A stretch of DNA of 64,000 nt from positions 1 to 64,000 of the forward strand of contig JAGOUY010000008.1 in the NCBI GenBank assembly GCA_018061025.1, written 5' to 3'. The notes beneath the pieces were generated by a model that saw nothing but the letters and a program-made list of their open reading frames with translations, had not been told where the DNA came from and made no database searches. Numbering within the stretch: position 1 is the stretch's first letter; every line of letters starts with the position of its first letter. Shown here piece after piece: positions 48,268-57,937 of the stretch. A program made the translations under genes and the position numbers. This DNA is from Patescibacteria group bacterium. Its GTDB lineage: Bacteria > Patescibacteriota > Patescibacteriia > 2-12-FULL-60-25.

Positions 48268-49446
48268 ATGCGTGCAGACAAGATCTTCTCAGTTTACTCG
48301 GTGTTTGTGGCATTGGCGCTCGGTGTCTTTGCCACCTCTTACATCCCGCATCAACGGGGAATCCTGGGTCTGACCAACGGTCAGATCTTTCTCATCGAAG
48401 CGTACTACTCGCTGACGCTTCTTCTCTGCGAGGTTCCTACTGGATTCCTGGCAGACAGATACGGGCGTGTTCGTTCTCTCCTTTGTGGTACTGCCCTATG
48501 GGCGTTCGGCATGGGACTCGTCTTCTGGGTTCGATCCTTCCCTGTGGAAGCCTTCCTCTTTATCGTCGCGGGCGTAGGCAATGCCTGCATGACGGGTGCT
48601 GACGAGGCATGGTTTAAGGACTCTATGGGCGCAGAGAGTCGTGATGCGGAATACGAGGTCGCTGTGAGTCGAGTCACCGTTTATCGAGGAGCTGCTCTCT
48701 GGTTTGGTGGTATTTTGGGTGTCCTGTGTTTGGTGAAGTCTCCCGGTAGCCAGTGGCTCTTGGCTGCAGCCTTTATCGTCTGTTCTGGTCTCGTGGCATT
48801 TTTCTGGATGCGTGGCCGTGGTGAAGTGCAGGCGCAACATCGTTTGCCCGAGCTGCAGGCTCTGCGTCAGGGATTCGAAGTACTGCGTCGTGTGCCGGCT
48901 CTGCGCTGGGCGATGGCGGCGGGTGTACTTTTTGGTCTTTACTGGGTCGTGCAGCTCCAGTGGGCGGCGGTATCCTTCGAACGTGATGGTGTTCGTTGGT
49001 TCCTCCTTACCTGGACGCTGAGCGCTCTCGGATTCTCGCTAGGGGGCTATCTTGCTCAGCGGTTTTTGGGCAAGCCTGGAGCGAGTATTTTGTTGGGACT
49101 TGCCCTCTTGTTCGTTGTCATGTTGGCCTTGCCGTTCATGGGTCCTTGGTTCATGCCGTTGATGCTCTTTATGTGGCGGTGTTCACGTGGACTTTTTGAT
49201 TCGGCGTTGACCGTCTTCGTTCAGAACCGTATCCAGAGCGCGTACCGCGCGACGTATGGGTCCTTGCAATCTCTCGTTGTGCGCATGGGTGTATTTCTTC
49301 TGTTCCTCTTGATCGGATGGTGGTCTGACATACCTGATTATCTGAACGCGGTTCGTTATACCTATCTTCTGTCAGCGGCGATCCTATTTGTTGGTGGATC
49401 TATCCTGTTCCTCTGGTTCTTACGCAGACGTGCACAATTCTCGTGA
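48268..49446 (+). CDS. Major facilitator superfamily transporter
   Basis: 392 residues starting MRADKIFSVYSVFVALAL, with AAGGAGG nine nt upstream. Twelve hydrophobic helices; the MFS signature GFLADRYGRVRSLLCG lies between helices 2 and 3, and the second half starts near LRWAMAAGVLFGLYWVV. The substrate is unknown. The strong ribosome site and G+C-rich codons contrast with its neighbours and suggest horizontal transfer. Confidence 0.88.
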   Translation: MRADKIFSVYSVFVALALGVFATSYIPHQRGILGLTNGQIFLIEAYYSLTLLLCEVPTGFLADRYGRVRSLLCGTALWAFGMGLVFWVRSFPVEAFLFIVAGVGNACMTGADEAWFKDSMGAESRDAEYEVAVSRVTVYRGAALWFGGILGVLCLVKSPGSQWLLAAAFIVCSGLVAFFWMRGRGEVQAQHRLPELQALRQGFEVLRRVPALRWAMAAGVLFGLYWVVQLQWAAVSFERDGVRWFLLTWTLSALGFSLGGYLAQRFLGKPGASILLGLALLFVVMLALPFMGPWFMPLMLFMWRCSRGLFDSALTVFVQNRIQSAYRATYGSLQSLVVRMGVFLLFLLIGWWSDIPDYLNAVRYTYLLSAAILFVGGSILFLWFLRRRAQFS

Positions 49447-49572
49447 TTTCATCTTATGCGGCTTTGGCGGGAATTTCCCTCCGGAGTCGTTCTTTTTTAT
49501 CTTCGTCCAAGTGTTTACTTCGTCTCCTCTCTTGACAATCTCCCCGTGTTTCTTGCGTGTTTAACGCAGAGG

Positions 49573-49603
49573 TTGCATAATACCCCTGCAAACCCATTAT
49601 ATT
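49573..49603 (+). promoter_or_regulatory. HU gene promoter
   Basis: TTGCAT (49573-49578), 18-nt spacer, TTATAT (49597-49602). The predicted transcription start lies about 10 nt before structured element copy 2. The rest of the 325-nt gap between the MFS and HU genes has only a poor TTGACA at 49532. Confidence 0.6.
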
Positions 49604-49619
49604 CGCTCTTTCAGTACGT

Positions 49620-49726
49620 AAATCTTTGGCGAATAGCTTCGTTGCCCTCTCTGGTGCTCGACGCCGTATTGTTTAATACGGCTTACCCCGCTCCTCGAGC
49701 GCGCCTCGCTCTTCATCCAAAGATTT
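49620..49726 (+). promoter_or_regulatory. Structured leader element, copy 2 (HU gene)
   Basis: Arms AAATCTTTGG (49620-49629) and CCAAAGATTT (49717-49726) pair perfectly over 10 bp. Inside are CGAATAGCTTCG, the hairpin GCCGTATT/AATACGGC and CGCTC/GAGCG. The interior matches copy 1 (4056-4141) at about 85%, but the outer arms are different sequences that still pair, which is the mark of a conserved structure. Confidence 0.75.
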
Positions 49727-49771
49727 CTGTCCTTAATTTATTCTTATAGGGTTTGATGTATCTTTTATTTT

Positions 49772-50050
49772 ATGAGCATGACCAAATCTCAGCTCCTTCA
49801 GGAGTTGGCTGCTAAATCTGGCCGCACCAAGAAAGAAATCGTGACCGTGATGGAGGCTCTCGTAAAAATGGCCTACGTCCAAGTGAAAAAGGAGGGCGAA
49901 TTCGTGATCCCAGGTCTCGGCAAGCTCGTGAAGGTCAAGCGCCCAGCTCGCATGGGTCGCAACCCAGCTACTGGCGAAGCCATCAAGATTGCTGCCAAGA
50001 CGGTCATTAAGTTCCGCGTTGCAAAAGCTGCCAAAGAAGCAGTCATGTAA
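49772..50050 (+). CDS. HU-family DNA-binding protein
   Basis: 92 residues starting MSMTKSQLLQELAAKSGRTK. GEFVIPGLGKLVKVKRPARM and GRNPATGEAIKIAAKTVIKF are the HU beta-arm and body signatures. A histone-like protein that bends and compacts DNA. The codon use is that of a highly expressed gene. An intrinsic terminator follows. Confidence 0.97.
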   Translation: MSMTKSQLLQELAAKSGRTKKEIVTVMEALVKMAYVQVKKEGEFVIPGLGKLVKVKRPARMGRNPATGEAIKIAAKTVIKFRVAKAAKEAVM

Positions 50051-50053
50051 CTA

Positions 50054-50086
50054 AGAAAGACTCGCTTCGGCGGGTCTTTTTTGTTG
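50054..50086 (+). terminator. Intrinsic terminator after HU gene
   Basis: AAGACTCGC-TTCG-GCGGGTCTT followed by TTTTG; a stable tetraloop stem. Confidence 0.9.
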
Positions 50087-50119
50087 GCGAATTTCTTTTT
50101 TGTATGAGATCATCTCGCT

Positions 50120-50572
50120 ATGATTCGTATTGATGCCAAGGTTTTCTCGCTTGGAGGCGGGATTTTGAGTGGGTTATTTTTGGTGTTGTTTGCTTTGCTC
50201 TGGATTGTGACCCATGTTGCGGGTCGTTCCGTGTATTTAGAAGCCGTCTTCGTCTTATTCTTGTTGGGTATGCTCGCGTATGCGGTGGGTGCAGCGAGTG
50301 AGTATTTGATCTTGGAATCTGAGGGGCTTGTCTTTGATGGCTGGCTCGTACGACGACGAAAAATTCTTTTTCAGAACATGAAAAAAGTTTTATTTGTTCA
50401 TGAAGGGTTGAATCCAGAGTGGGGGATTGAAACACTTTCATTTGAAGGGGTGGATGGGCATGTGAGTAAGATTGCGCTTGGCCCCCTATGGAGGCGACGT
50501 GATTTGGAGGGATTTCTTCTTCGTTTAGAGATCTGTGTCCGTGATGGGAAGCTGGTGGAAGAAATTCGCTAG
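50120..50572 (+). CDS. Two-helix membrane protein with PH-like cytoplasmic part
   Basis: 150 residues. Two helices (ILSGLFLVLFALLWIVTHVA and EAVFVLFLLGMLAYAVGAA), then a domain with EYLILESEGLVFDGWLVRRR and ILFQNMKKVLFVHEG reminiscent of short bacterial PH domains. No clear family. It precedes the LOG gene by 38 nt. Confidence 0.6.
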   Translation: MIRIDAKVFSLGGGILSGLFLVLFALLWIVTHVAGRSVYLEAVFVLFLLGMLAYAVGAASEYLILESEGLVFDGWLVRRRKILFQNMKKVLFVHEGLNPEWGIETLSFEGVDGHVSKIALGPLWRRRDLEGFLLRLEICVRDGKLVEEIR

Positions 50573-50610
50573 CAGCGTGGTGTCAGTATTTGTGATACAC
50601 TTGGCCACGT

Positions 50611-51417
50611 ATGTTATCAAAACGTCCTGCTCGTTCTGCGGGGAAAATTGCGGCGGCCGCCTTTCGTAAGCTTTCTCCGTCCTGGACGGGAACATCTGAG
50701 CTCGCAACTTCGCAGAAGCGTTTGACTCACTGGTTGTGTAATGCGAATCATACTTGTGTTCCGGTTGAGCATGAAGACAGCTTTACCGACAATATTAATT
50801 GGAAGATATTCCGTATCATGGCGGAGTTTGTGGAGGGATTTGAGTTTTTGGCGAATTTAAAAAATGAGGTGACGTTTTTTGGGAGTGCGCGCAGTGGTCC
50901 ATCTGATCCGTATTATCAAATCGCTCAAGAGCTTGGATTTTTGTGTGGAAAAAATGGGAATGCGGTGATTACGGGTGGTGGACCTGGGATTATGGAAGCG
51001 GCGAATAAGGGGGCGTTTGAAAGCGGGGGAGAATCGATCGGTATCAATATCACCTTGCCGATGGAACAGCGACAGAATACCTATGTGCGTAGATCCATGG
51101 GGTTTCATTACTTTTTTACACGTAAGGTGATGTTGTCTGCTTCGGCACAAGCGTACGTCTTTTTTCCAGGTGGGTTTGGGACGATGGATGAGTTGTTTGA
51201 GATGCTTACCTTGATTCAGACCGGGAAGATGTCGGATCAAGTTCCTGTTATTTTGGTTGGATCTGCGTACTGGGAGCCGCTGTTAGCGTGGATTGAGCAA
51301 GTCGTGTTGGACCAGCACCGCTATATTAGCCCAGAAGATATGTCCATCTTCCACGTGGTAGATACAGCGGAGGCGGCGTTTAAGATTATTAAAAAGACCA
51401 AGGAGCGGATTTTGTGA
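50611..51417 (+). CDS. LOG-family (TIGR00730) nucleotide phosphoribohydrolase-like protein
   Basis: 268 residues. [60 protein letters not shown] and the [20 protein letters not shown] motif are all present. Family members cleave nucleoside 5'-monophosphates (cytokinin-activating in plants). A ~50-residue N-terminal extension precedes the fold. Confidence 0.92.
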   Translation: MLSKRPARSAGKIAAAAFRKLSPSWTGTSELATSQKRLTHWLCNANHTCVPVEHEDSFTDNINWKIFRIMAEFVEGFEFLANLKNEVTFFGSARSGPSDPYYQIAQELGFLCGKNGNAVITGGGPGIMEAANKGAFESGGESIGINITLPMEQRQNTYVRRSMGFHYFFTRKVMLSASAQAYVFFPGGFGTMDELFEMLTLIQTGKMSDQVPVILVGSAYWEPLLAWIEQVVLDQHRYISPEDMSIFHVVDTAEAAFKIIKKTKERIL

Positions 51418-51468
51418 GTAGATCGATCTATCTCTACCATGTATTTATCTGTCCATGGCATAGATGAG

Positions 51469-52914
51469 CTAGCGCGTTAGACGTGTAACCATCCCGTTCG
51501 TTGCATCTACTTCAAGAAGATCTCCGTCTTTGAAGAGTTGGGTGGCGAATTTTGTTCCAATTACACAGGGTTTTTTGAGTTCACGACTTACGATCGCGGC
51601 ATGGCTTAACAGCCCGCCAATATCCGTGACGATTGCCGATGCGCGCTGCATAAGCAGGACGAAGTCTGGGGTTGTCATGGTCGTGACGAGGATGTCGCCA
51701 TCCTTCATTTTGTGGAAGTCTTTCACGCTTATGATGACGTTTGCCCGTCCTTGCACGCTGCCTGGATGAGCCGTTACGCCTTTAACTTTATGATCGACGG
51801 AGTTTGCTTTTGGTACCGATTGGTTAATGAGCGTTTCTACGGAGGCGATTTCATCCCAGATGCAGGTTATTTCTTGTTTATTTGAGGTGATGACGTACCC
51901 ATGGTCTCGTCGTTTTTGAGCGAGTTTTTTTAGATCATCTTGTTTTTCACTTTTTAACCCTTGTAAAACTTCCTCGGGGGTGAGTGAGAGGATGTCTTTG
52001 TCGTCTAGGCCTAATTTTTCTGCTATTTTTTGTAAGAAGGGGCGTGTTTGATACGCGAACATTGAAAAAAGTTCGGCACTTAATTGGCGTGTTGTGGAGA
52101 TTGGTTTTGCAATTTCTACGAGGAAGCGGATTATGGGCGAGCTGGGCTTGGTTGATGGGTGGTGTATCGTTGTCACGTGAGGCAATGTTAACAGTTGCTC
52201 GAGCAGTTTTTTTGGTGTGAGCGTTTCACCGACAAAATTCGCCATCTCGATCCAACCGTATTCTACTACATGTGCTTGAATTTCTTTCCGGATCGTTGGA
52301 TAGCTTTGGATCGTTAAAAGAGCGGTGTCTACTCCTTCGGGCGTTTGTGGCAGAAGGCCTTGTTCTTGTAGTCGTTGTTTAATCACGCGTGCTTGTTTTT
52401 GTTGTTGGATGAGCAGCGTATCGACGGGTTGGATAAGCGATGAGACTTCCGATGCGGCAATCCCTTCTTTTTGTGCTTCTGCTAAGAGTGTTTCGTCTAG
52501 ACGGTAGGCGAATAGAGCGCCTAGGCACCAGGGGAAGATGATGGTTCTGCCTAGGTCTATGTAGCGTTGATAGTTCTCGACCGTTGGATTCGCGTTTGCA
52601 AGTTCTTTGAACGGTTCAATCGAGGATTTTTGGTTGTTGGTGCATTCTTGTTCGATTTTATAGAAAAGATGAGGGTCTTGTTTTGTGACGGCATCGGTAA
52701 AGATCGTTTTTAATCGGTTTGTTAATTCTTTGCTGAGGATAAAGTGACCATTCATGACCGTGATGCCTTGATCATCAAGATTGATCCCGATGTTCATCCC
52801 TCTTTCTTTATTAAACCACCGGATCCAGAACCAGGCTGAATAGAGGTCTTGTTTCCAGAGACCGAGGTATTCATGGTCGGCGGGGTTGATGGTGGTGGTT
52901 GGATTGAGAATCAT
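51469..52914 (-). CDS. Orphan PEP-utiliser swivel-domain protein A
   Basis: 481 residues. The C-terminal ~100 residues are the phosphohistidine swivel domain of PEP synthase/PPDK ([50 protein letters not shown] with the His). Neither an ATP-grasp nor a PEP/TIM-barrel domain is present; the first 370 residues are helical and unrecognised ([19 protein letters not shown]). So it cannot be a standard PEP synthase. Divergent from a second such gene. A phosphotransfer adaptor or a novel enzyme is possible. Confidence 0.8.
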   Translation of the reverse strand: MILNPTTTINPADHEYLGLWKQDLYSAWFWIRWFNKERGMNIGINLDDQGITVMNGHFILSKELTNRLKTIFTDAVTKQDPHLFYKIEQECTNNQKSSIEPFKELANANPTVENYQRYIDLGRTIIFPWCLGALFAYRLDETLLAEAQKEGIAASEVSSLIQPVDTLLIQQQKQARVIKQRLQEQGLLPQTPEGVDTALLTIQSYPTIRKEIQAHVVEYGWIEMANFVGETLTPKKLLEQLLTLPHVTTIHHPSTKPSSPIIRFLVEIAKPISTTRQLSAELFSMFAYQTRPFLQKIAEKLGLDDKDILSLTPEEVLQGLKSEKQDDLKKLAQKRRDHGYVITSNKQEITCIWDEIASVETLINQSVPKANSVDHKVKGVTAHPGSVQGRANVIISVKDFHKMKDGDILVTTMTTPDFVLLMQRASAIVTDIGGLLSHAAIVSRELKKPCVIGTKFATQLFKDGDLLEVDATNGMVTRLTR

Positions 52915-53039
52915 ACATATTTCTTATTACAGTCTACCCTCGGTGTTTTGTCTAGCGTAAGACCTGGATGGTTGTTTGAGCTTGTGAAAGGGTGTTTTTG
53001 TGATAGGCTGATGCTTATAGGTATTAGGGCTTTCTTTAT

Positions 53040-54128
53040 ATGATCGATGGGAACATTGGTTCAGTAGATGAGTATCAGCAGTTATTCAAGATCAAAGGGG
53101 TCCCGTTTTTAATGGCAGAGATCATTAGCGGCCATTATCGATCCCTTGATTGTGTTTTTTTGTTGTACGAGGGTACGTGGTTGAGTTTTTTGCCAAAAAT
53201 GGTTGTTGAAAAAACGTTGCAGGATGGCTTTGAGCTTTATTCAAATGAAGAACGTTTTACCGAGTATAAGTTCGCCTTTGAGGATTATCAACGGCGGGCC
53301 TCTGTGGTTTTCGAGCGACTCGTTGCTCAACCTGAGTTGACGAAAGAGGATATGGGTTTGTTTCTGGATTTGGCGACGGATCTGTTCCTCTTTTATTCAA
53401 AAACCGACTTTTTCTATACGGATAAGGCGTTTTTAGAAGCTTCTTCTTATCCGACCTTAAAATGTCATTTGAGTGAGTTTGAAGCTATCAAAAATACGGG
53501 CAGACTTTTTTTAAATACCGTTTTTTATGGCACAGATACTCGTCTATCTCGTGTCTTATCTATACTTGGCCGACAATTCGAGGTAGATTCCAACGTTCTT
53601 GTTCATTATTCTCGTGCAGAAATTCTTGCGTTATTTGATGGGAAAAGAGTTAAAGATGATATTATTGCCCAGCGTCGTCAGGCGTACGTTCTTGTCGCTC
53701 ATAAAGGAGAGATAGACGTTCTCTATGGTTCCCGGGCTGAATCGGTCTGCCGTTCCTTTCTAGAGATTGATGGAGGGCAAAAAACAGTGCTGCGTGGTGT
53801 ATGTGCTAATAAAGGCTATAAACGTGGAATCGTAAAAGTTATTTTATATGATTATGAGGCGTTTCATAACATGCCTCAGTTGATTGCTGAGATGGATAAG
53901 GGCGCGATTTTGGTTGCCGAAACAACTTCTCCCGAGATGTTTGAGGCTTGCCACAAAGCGGGCGCTATTGTGACAAACCAAGGAGGGCTTTTGTCCCATG
54001 CCGCCATTATCAGTCGTGAACTTGGTATTCCGTGCGTCGTTGGAACGCGAACAGCGACGGATTTTTTGCACGATGGGGATGAAGTGGAGGTTGATGCGGA
54101 CCAGGGTGTCGTACGTCTATTGAAATAA
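53040..54128 (+). CDS. Orphan PEP-utiliser swivel-domain protein B
   Basis: 362 residues starting MIDGNIGSVDEYQQLFKIKG. The C-terminal swivel domain is intact ([58 protein letters not shown]). The N-terminal 250 residues are mostly helical without ATP-grasp motifs; some pattern agreement with protein A (helical region ahead of the swivel) suggests shared architecture. Divergently placed from protein A, 125 bp apart. It is followed 12 nt later by a histidine phosphatase gene. Confidence 0.8.
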   Translation: MIDGNIGSVDEYQQLFKIKGVPFLMAEIISGHYRSLDCVFLLYEGTWLSFLPKMVVEKTLQDGFELYSNEERFTEYKFAFEDYQRRASVVFERLVAQPELTKEDMGLFLDLATDLFLFYSKTDFFYTDKAFLEASSYPTLKCHLSEFEAIKNTGRLFLNTVFYGTDTRLSRVLSILGRQFEVDSNVLVHYSRAEILALFDGKRVKDDIIAQRRQAYVLVAHKGEIDVLYGSRAESVCRSFLEIDGGQKTVLRGVCANKGYKRGIVKVILYDYEAFHNMPQLIAEMDKGAILVAETTSPEMFEACHKAGAIVTNQGGLLSHAAIISRELGIPCVVGTRTATDFLHDGDEVEVDADQGVVRLLK

Positions 54129-54140
54129 ATACTATTTTAT

Positions 54141-54977
54141 ATGCATGAATCACCAAAAGGATTGGAAGTGGGATATGTAAGGCACGGAAAAGCGGGCTAT
54201 AGATCGTATGCTGAGATTACTGGTTCAGAGAATCCGACCAAACCGTTTGAGGCGGAGCATCAGATCACGCCTGATTTGATGCCTGAAGGTCGCGAAGCAG
54301 CCTTCAGGGAAGCAGAAGCCTATTTTGATCAGCTTGATCCGGCTCAGGATACGATGTTCTTTGTCTCAAGTAACGAAGCTCGGGCGATTGAGACCGCGGA
54401 TGTCTACCGCCAGGTGGCTCATATGCGCGGATTTGCCGTTGCGCAGCATGATCGGACGCATAGTTCTTATGCCAACGAGTTAGCAGGTGGGGAGATACGT
54501 GTCCTCGAAACTCTGTCGATTAATTCCAAGAATTTGGTGTTGGACTACATGTTTAACCCAAAGGCTGGTCGAGCTACGATCAACTGGGAGGCTGTTGATC
54601 CAGAAACACGGGTTCAATTTGAACGGGGAGCAGCGATTGTGGAAGCGGATCCACAAGGAACATTTGGGGCGAATTTTTTGAAGCATAGCGAAGCGGTGAA
54701 GGCCGTCGTGCCTGAAGCGGTTAGTGCTCATGAGCTCTATGAAAAACGTTTTCGTAGTTTACTTAAATTAGTCCGCTGGGCGGAAAAGAAAGCGAAACAG
54801 ACGGTTGAAGGAGGGAAGGATGTGAAAGTATTGGCGTTTGGACATGAGAATGCGTTTGTTTATGCCTTAAAGGAGGTGTTTGAAGAGGAGGGATTGAATA
54901 ATTGTGAAGCGATCGAGTTTGCGGTTCAAGATGGGGCGGTGACAGCGAAGTATCGTGGAAAGGAGCGGACGCTATAA
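54141..54977 (+). CDS. Histidine-phosphatase superfamily protein
   Basis: 278 residues starting MHESPKGLEVGYVRHGKAGY. The RHG motif with the phospho-acceptor His, then SSNEARAIETADVYRQ and the late GHENAFVYAL supply the three expected catalytic parts. Longer than phosphoglycerate mutases (about 200-250). Substrate unknown. Probably in one transcript with swivel protein B. Confidence 0.85.
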   Translation: MHESPKGLEVGYVRHGKAGYRSYAEITGSENPTKPFEAEHQITPDLMPEGREAAFREAEAYFDQLDPAQDTMFFVSSNEARAIETADVYRQVAHMRGFAVAQHDRTHSSYANELAGGEIRVLETLSINSKNLVLDYMFNPKAGRATINWEAVDPETRVQFERGAAIVEADPQGTFGANFLKHSEAVKAVVPEAVSAHELYEKRFRSLLKLVRWAEKKAKQTVEGGKDVKVLAFGHENAFVYALKEVFEEEGLNNCEAIEFAVQDGAVTAKYRGKERTL

Positions 54978-54979
54978 AC

Positions 54980-55016
54980 AAATACACCCTGACGATATGT
55001 CAGGGTGTATTTGTTT
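54980..55016. terminator. Intrinsic terminator, bidirectional
   Basis: AAATACACCCTGAC/GTCAGGGTGTATTT with a 5-nt loop; serves the phosphatase gene and rpmB. Confidence 0.9.
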
Positions 55017-55027
55017 AAGATCTTTTC

Positions 55028-55234
55028 TTATTTTGCGTGGTCGTGTCCAGCGTGCATTTCTGCTGCAAGCTTCTTGAGCGTGCGCAATGTGCGGGTTGCC
55101 ACGCGGATGCGTTGGCCGTTGATTTTGATGGTCTGCAAATTCACCCCTTGGCGACGGCGGGTGGCGATGTTCGAGTGGCTACGGGAGTTGCCGTATTTAG
55201 CGGATTTTCCGCTGAGTTGACAGATGCGAGACAT
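55028..55234 (-). CDS. rpmB: 50S ribosomal protein L28
   Basis: 68 residues starting MSRICQLSGKSAKYGNSRSH. SNIATRRRQGVNLQTIKING and IRVATRTLRTLKK are the L28 core. Upstream in-frame codons run through a repeat and are not coding. Confidence 0.95.
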   Translation of the reverse strand: MSRICQLSGKSAKYGNSRSHSNIATRRRQGVNLQTIKINGQRIRVATRTLRTLKKLAAEMHAGHDHAK

Positions 55235-55237
55235 AGA

Positions 55238-55290
55238 AAAGTATCGAGTATTTAGTATCGGGTATCGAGTATATACGCCTCGAATACCTG
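55238..55290. repeat. Iterated GTATCGAG word run
   Basis: AAGTATCGAGTATTTAGTAT, CGGGTATCGAGTATATA and then CGCCTCGAATACC that can pair back with GGTATCGAG. Related to 38341-38417 and 45282-45316; all lie between genes. Confidence 0.6.
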
Positions 55291-55370
55291 AGAATGGGCT
55301 AAGGATAGAGCAAGATGCGGTTTTTGGCAAGGGTGTGGACGATCTTGAGAGAACTCGCCACAATGGAGGT

Positions 55371-56012
55371 ATGAACCTCCTTTCTTTGCTTTTTCGTGAA
55401 CCGTGGGTGTTTGTGGCGTTTGTGGCGGTGTTCGTTATTTCTTTGTCGGTGCATGAGGCGGCCCATGCCTTGGCCGGATTTTGGCTTGGCGATCAGACGG
55501 CGAAGCGCGAAGGTCGGTTGACCCTTAATCCGGCTTCGCACATTGATCCTCTAGGATTTATTTCTCTTTTATTGTTGGGGTTTGGGTGGGGGAAGCCAGT
55601 ACCGTTTAATCCGTATCAACTTAAGTTTGGACGGTTGGGTCCGGTTTTGGTTGCGGCGGCGGGACCTGTATCGAATGTTTTATTGGCGTTGGTATTTATT
55701 GTGCTGGTGCGGACAATCGGTGCTTCACTTGGGCCAAATAACTTGTTCACGATTTTTGCGACCGTGGGAGCGTTGTTGAATTTTTCTCTGGCGCTCTTTA
55801 ACCTTATCCCTGTTCCGCCGTTGGATGGATCGAAGGCGTTGCTGGCTGTCTTGGATGAGTATCGGTTTTCCAATGTCCATCGTTGGATTATGATGCAGGG
55901 TCCTAATTTGTTATTGATCGTGGTTTTGATGGATATGCTTCTCCCTGTCGGACCGTTGAGCTGGATTTCGCGCACGTCTTCCTGGCTTGTGCAGCAATTT
56001 CTCTTTCTATGA
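55371..56012 (+). CDS. Site-2 protease family (M50) membrane metallopeptidase
   Basis: 213 residues starting MNLLSLLFREPWVFVAFVAV. The HEAAH zinc motif is in helix 1-2 (SLSVHEAAHALAGFWLGD), NPASHIDPLGFISLLLLGFG follows, and the third ligand is in FNLIPVPPLDGSKALLAVLD. Short single-domain type without PDZ, common in Patescibacteria. Cleaves within membranes; the substrate is unknown. Confidence 0.93.
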   Translation: MNLLSLLFREPWVFVAFVAVFVISLSVHEAAHALAGFWLGDQTAKREGRLTLNPASHIDPLGFISLLLLGFGWGKPVPFNPYQLKFGRLGPVLVAAAGPVSNVLLALVFIVLVRTIGASLGPNNLFTIFATVGALLNFSLALFNLIPVPPLDGSKALLAVLDEYRFSNVHRWIMMQGPNLLLIVVLMDMLLPVGPLSWISRTSSWLVQQFLFL

Positions 56013-57364
56013 TTTGGGCTTCGCTTGAGATGTTTTCGGAACGTCGGTTTGGCGGCTGGCGCGTATTTTTGACGCGTCTCGTCTTATTATCTTGGGTGGT
56101 TGGATTCGTTTCGGAATTGGTAGAAGCGCGCTCCTCTCTTGTCCCGTTTGATGTGATGACGGTGTTAATGGTGTGGCCGGGGATGATCTTTTTGCTCACC
56201 TCTTTATTAGCCTTAGCATGTGTTCGGTTGTGGCGCGTGTCTTTTGTCTCTGCGTTGGGAGGGCTTGCGTCGTATCTTCCGGTGTTATTTTTTATTCCGG
56301 TCTTTAATTTTTTATTACAGGGAGCTGGATTTTCTCCTGAGATGGGGTTTGCAAATGGCTGGCAAGCGTTAACGGTTCTATTAACAGGAGGAGTGCTGCC
56401 GCTCTTCACGGTGCCTCCCGCATTTGTTCTGACGTGGATTTTATGTTTGGGCTGGCTCGCGTGGTCGTGGTGGCGTGTCGCTTCTATGCGCCGTCCGTGG
56501 GAGTTAGTCCAGGGATTATTGCCTGGATATCTAGGATTTCCCCTCCTTTTTTTACTGCCTTCTTTTATTGGATGGAGTGTGATCGTGGGAGACGTCCCGA
56601 TTTGGTCTGGGCTGAATACGATTGTGGGACAAGGGTTTATTGCGGCGCAGATTGATGGGTTTGCCTGGCGGGCGGTATATGAGCGCTTTCCTCTCGCGAT
56701 TGGCGGAGAAGCGCACGTGAGCCAGACGTGGTTATTTGCCGTATTTACTTGGTCGGTATCGTTGATCGTTGTCTTTTACCAGTTGGTTCGAAATTGGCGT
56801 TGGTCAGCAAAGCAGTTCATGTCTTTTATTGGTCGTCGGCGAGTGATGATGGGATTAGGAGTGGTTGCCTTGGGGGCGGCGGGTGCGTTTTTGTTTAAAG
56901 AAGGGCACATCCTTACGTGGACGCACATATTAGCGTTTTTAATGCTCATGATCGTCACGGGCTTATTTATTTTGGTGCAAGCCGCAGAAACGGAGTTGTT
57001 GGAGGCGACGCATGGGTCTTTGGCGGCTGACCGACCGTTAGCGACGGGAGCGGTTCGGTCTGCGGATCTAGCTGAAGCTTCCTGGATTTGGTCTGTGGCA
57101 GCGGCTGCGGGAGCGTTGATGCTTGGGATGGCGCCCTTTCTTGCCTTTGTGTTTGCCTACATCTCTCATCGACAAGCCTTATCTGCGCGTCATCCTTGGG
57201 CGTTTTTGAGCTGGATGACGTTACCGTTTGCTGGGTACTTCTTGGCGGGGTGGATGATGGTGGCGGAGCGGGGCAGTTTTGGGGCTTTGGCTCCTGCGCT
57301 GGCTTCATTAGTCTTTCTGGCAATATTTGCCTGGAATTGGCGCAAATTTGGCCGTGTCTTGTAG
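56009..57364 (+). CDS. Polytopic membrane protein
   Basis: 451 residues with roughly twelve hydrophobic segments, coupled to the site-2 protease gene by ATGA. I see no catalytic motif and no family. ATHGSLAADRPLATGAVRSA may be a conserved loop. Possibly a YIP1-like or transporter-like protein; not asserted. Confidence 0.6.
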   Translation: MIWASLEMFSERRFGGWRVFLTRLVLLSWVVGFVSELVEARSSLVPFDVMTVLMVWPGMIFLLTSLLALACVRLWRVSFVSALGGLASYLPVLFFIPVFNFLLQGAGFSPEMGFANGWQALTVLLTGGVLPLFTVPPAFVLTWILCLGWLAWSWWRVASMRRPWELVQGLLPGYLGFPLLFLLPSFIGWSVIVGDVPIWSGLNTIVGQGFIAAQIDGFAWRAVYERFPLAIGGEAHVSQTWLFAVFTWSVSLIVVFYQLVRNWRWSAKQFMSFIGRRRVMMGLGVVALGAAGAFLFKEGHILTWTHILAFLMLMIVTGLFILVQAAETELLEATHGSLAADRPLATGAVRSADLAEASWIWSVAAAAGALMLGMAPFLAFVFAYISHRQALSARHPWAFLSWMTLPFAGYFLAGWMMVAERGSFGALAPALASLVFLAIFAWNWRKFGRVL

Positions 57365-57402
57365 TAAAGGGCTATAGAGTGTTTTTATAACCCCTCTCTG
57401 TC

Positions 57403-57431
57403 TTGACGGATAGGGTAAACGCTGATAGATT
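57403..57431 (+). promoter_or_regulatory. rpsL (str operon) promoter
   Basis: TTGACG (57403-57408), 17-nt spacer, TAGATT (57426-57431). The leader (about 57438-57485) contains GGACTTCGGTCC, a short stable hairpin, before ATG 57486. Confidence 0.7.
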
Positions 57432-57485
57432 GGGCGCACCTTACACGTTTTTATGCTTTTTTAGGACTTCGGTCCTTCCTCCTGC

Positions 57486-57917
57486 ATGCCTACCATTGCT
57501 CAGCTCATCCGTCGCCCACGTACGACGTCTCGCCGTAAATCTAAGAGCCCGGCGCTGCAATTTGCGTTCGATACCTTGCATCGCAAGCGTACGGAATTGT
57601 CCCGTGGTTCTGCCTTCAAGCGTGGCGTGTGCACCAAGGTCACCACCATGACGCCAAAAAAGCCTAACTCGGCCGTGCGTAAGATCGCCCGTGTGCGTCT
57701 CTCCAATGGGCAAGAAGTTACGGCCTATATCCCTGGAGAAGGTCATAACTTGCAAGAGCACTCCATTGTCCTTATCCGTGGCGGTCGTGTGAAAGATCTT
57801 CCTGGTGTGCGTTACCACATTGTCCGTGGTGTCTACGATACACAAGGTGTTGCCAACCGTCGTGGCAGCCGTTCTCTCTACGGTGCTCGTCGTCCTAAAG
57901 CAGACGCAAAGAAATAA
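57486..57917 (+). CDS. rpsL: 30S ribosomal protein S12
   Basis: 143 residues. [60 protein letters not shown] and [19 protein letters not shown] are canonical. The segment [20 protein letters not shown] is an insertion near residues 24-45 relative to the ~124-residue E. coli protein. Lys and Pro at the usual streptomycin positions (TPKKPNS) are wild type. Confidence 0.97.
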   Translation: MPTIAQLIRRPRTTSRRKSKSPALQFAFDTLHRKRTELSRGSAFKRGVCTKVTTMTPKKPNSAVRKIARVRLSNGQEVTAYIPGEGHNLQEHSIVLIRGGRVKDLPGVRYHIVRGVYDTQGVANRRGSRSLYGARRPKADAKK

Positions 57918-57937
57918 TTTAATTAACTCCTGATCAT

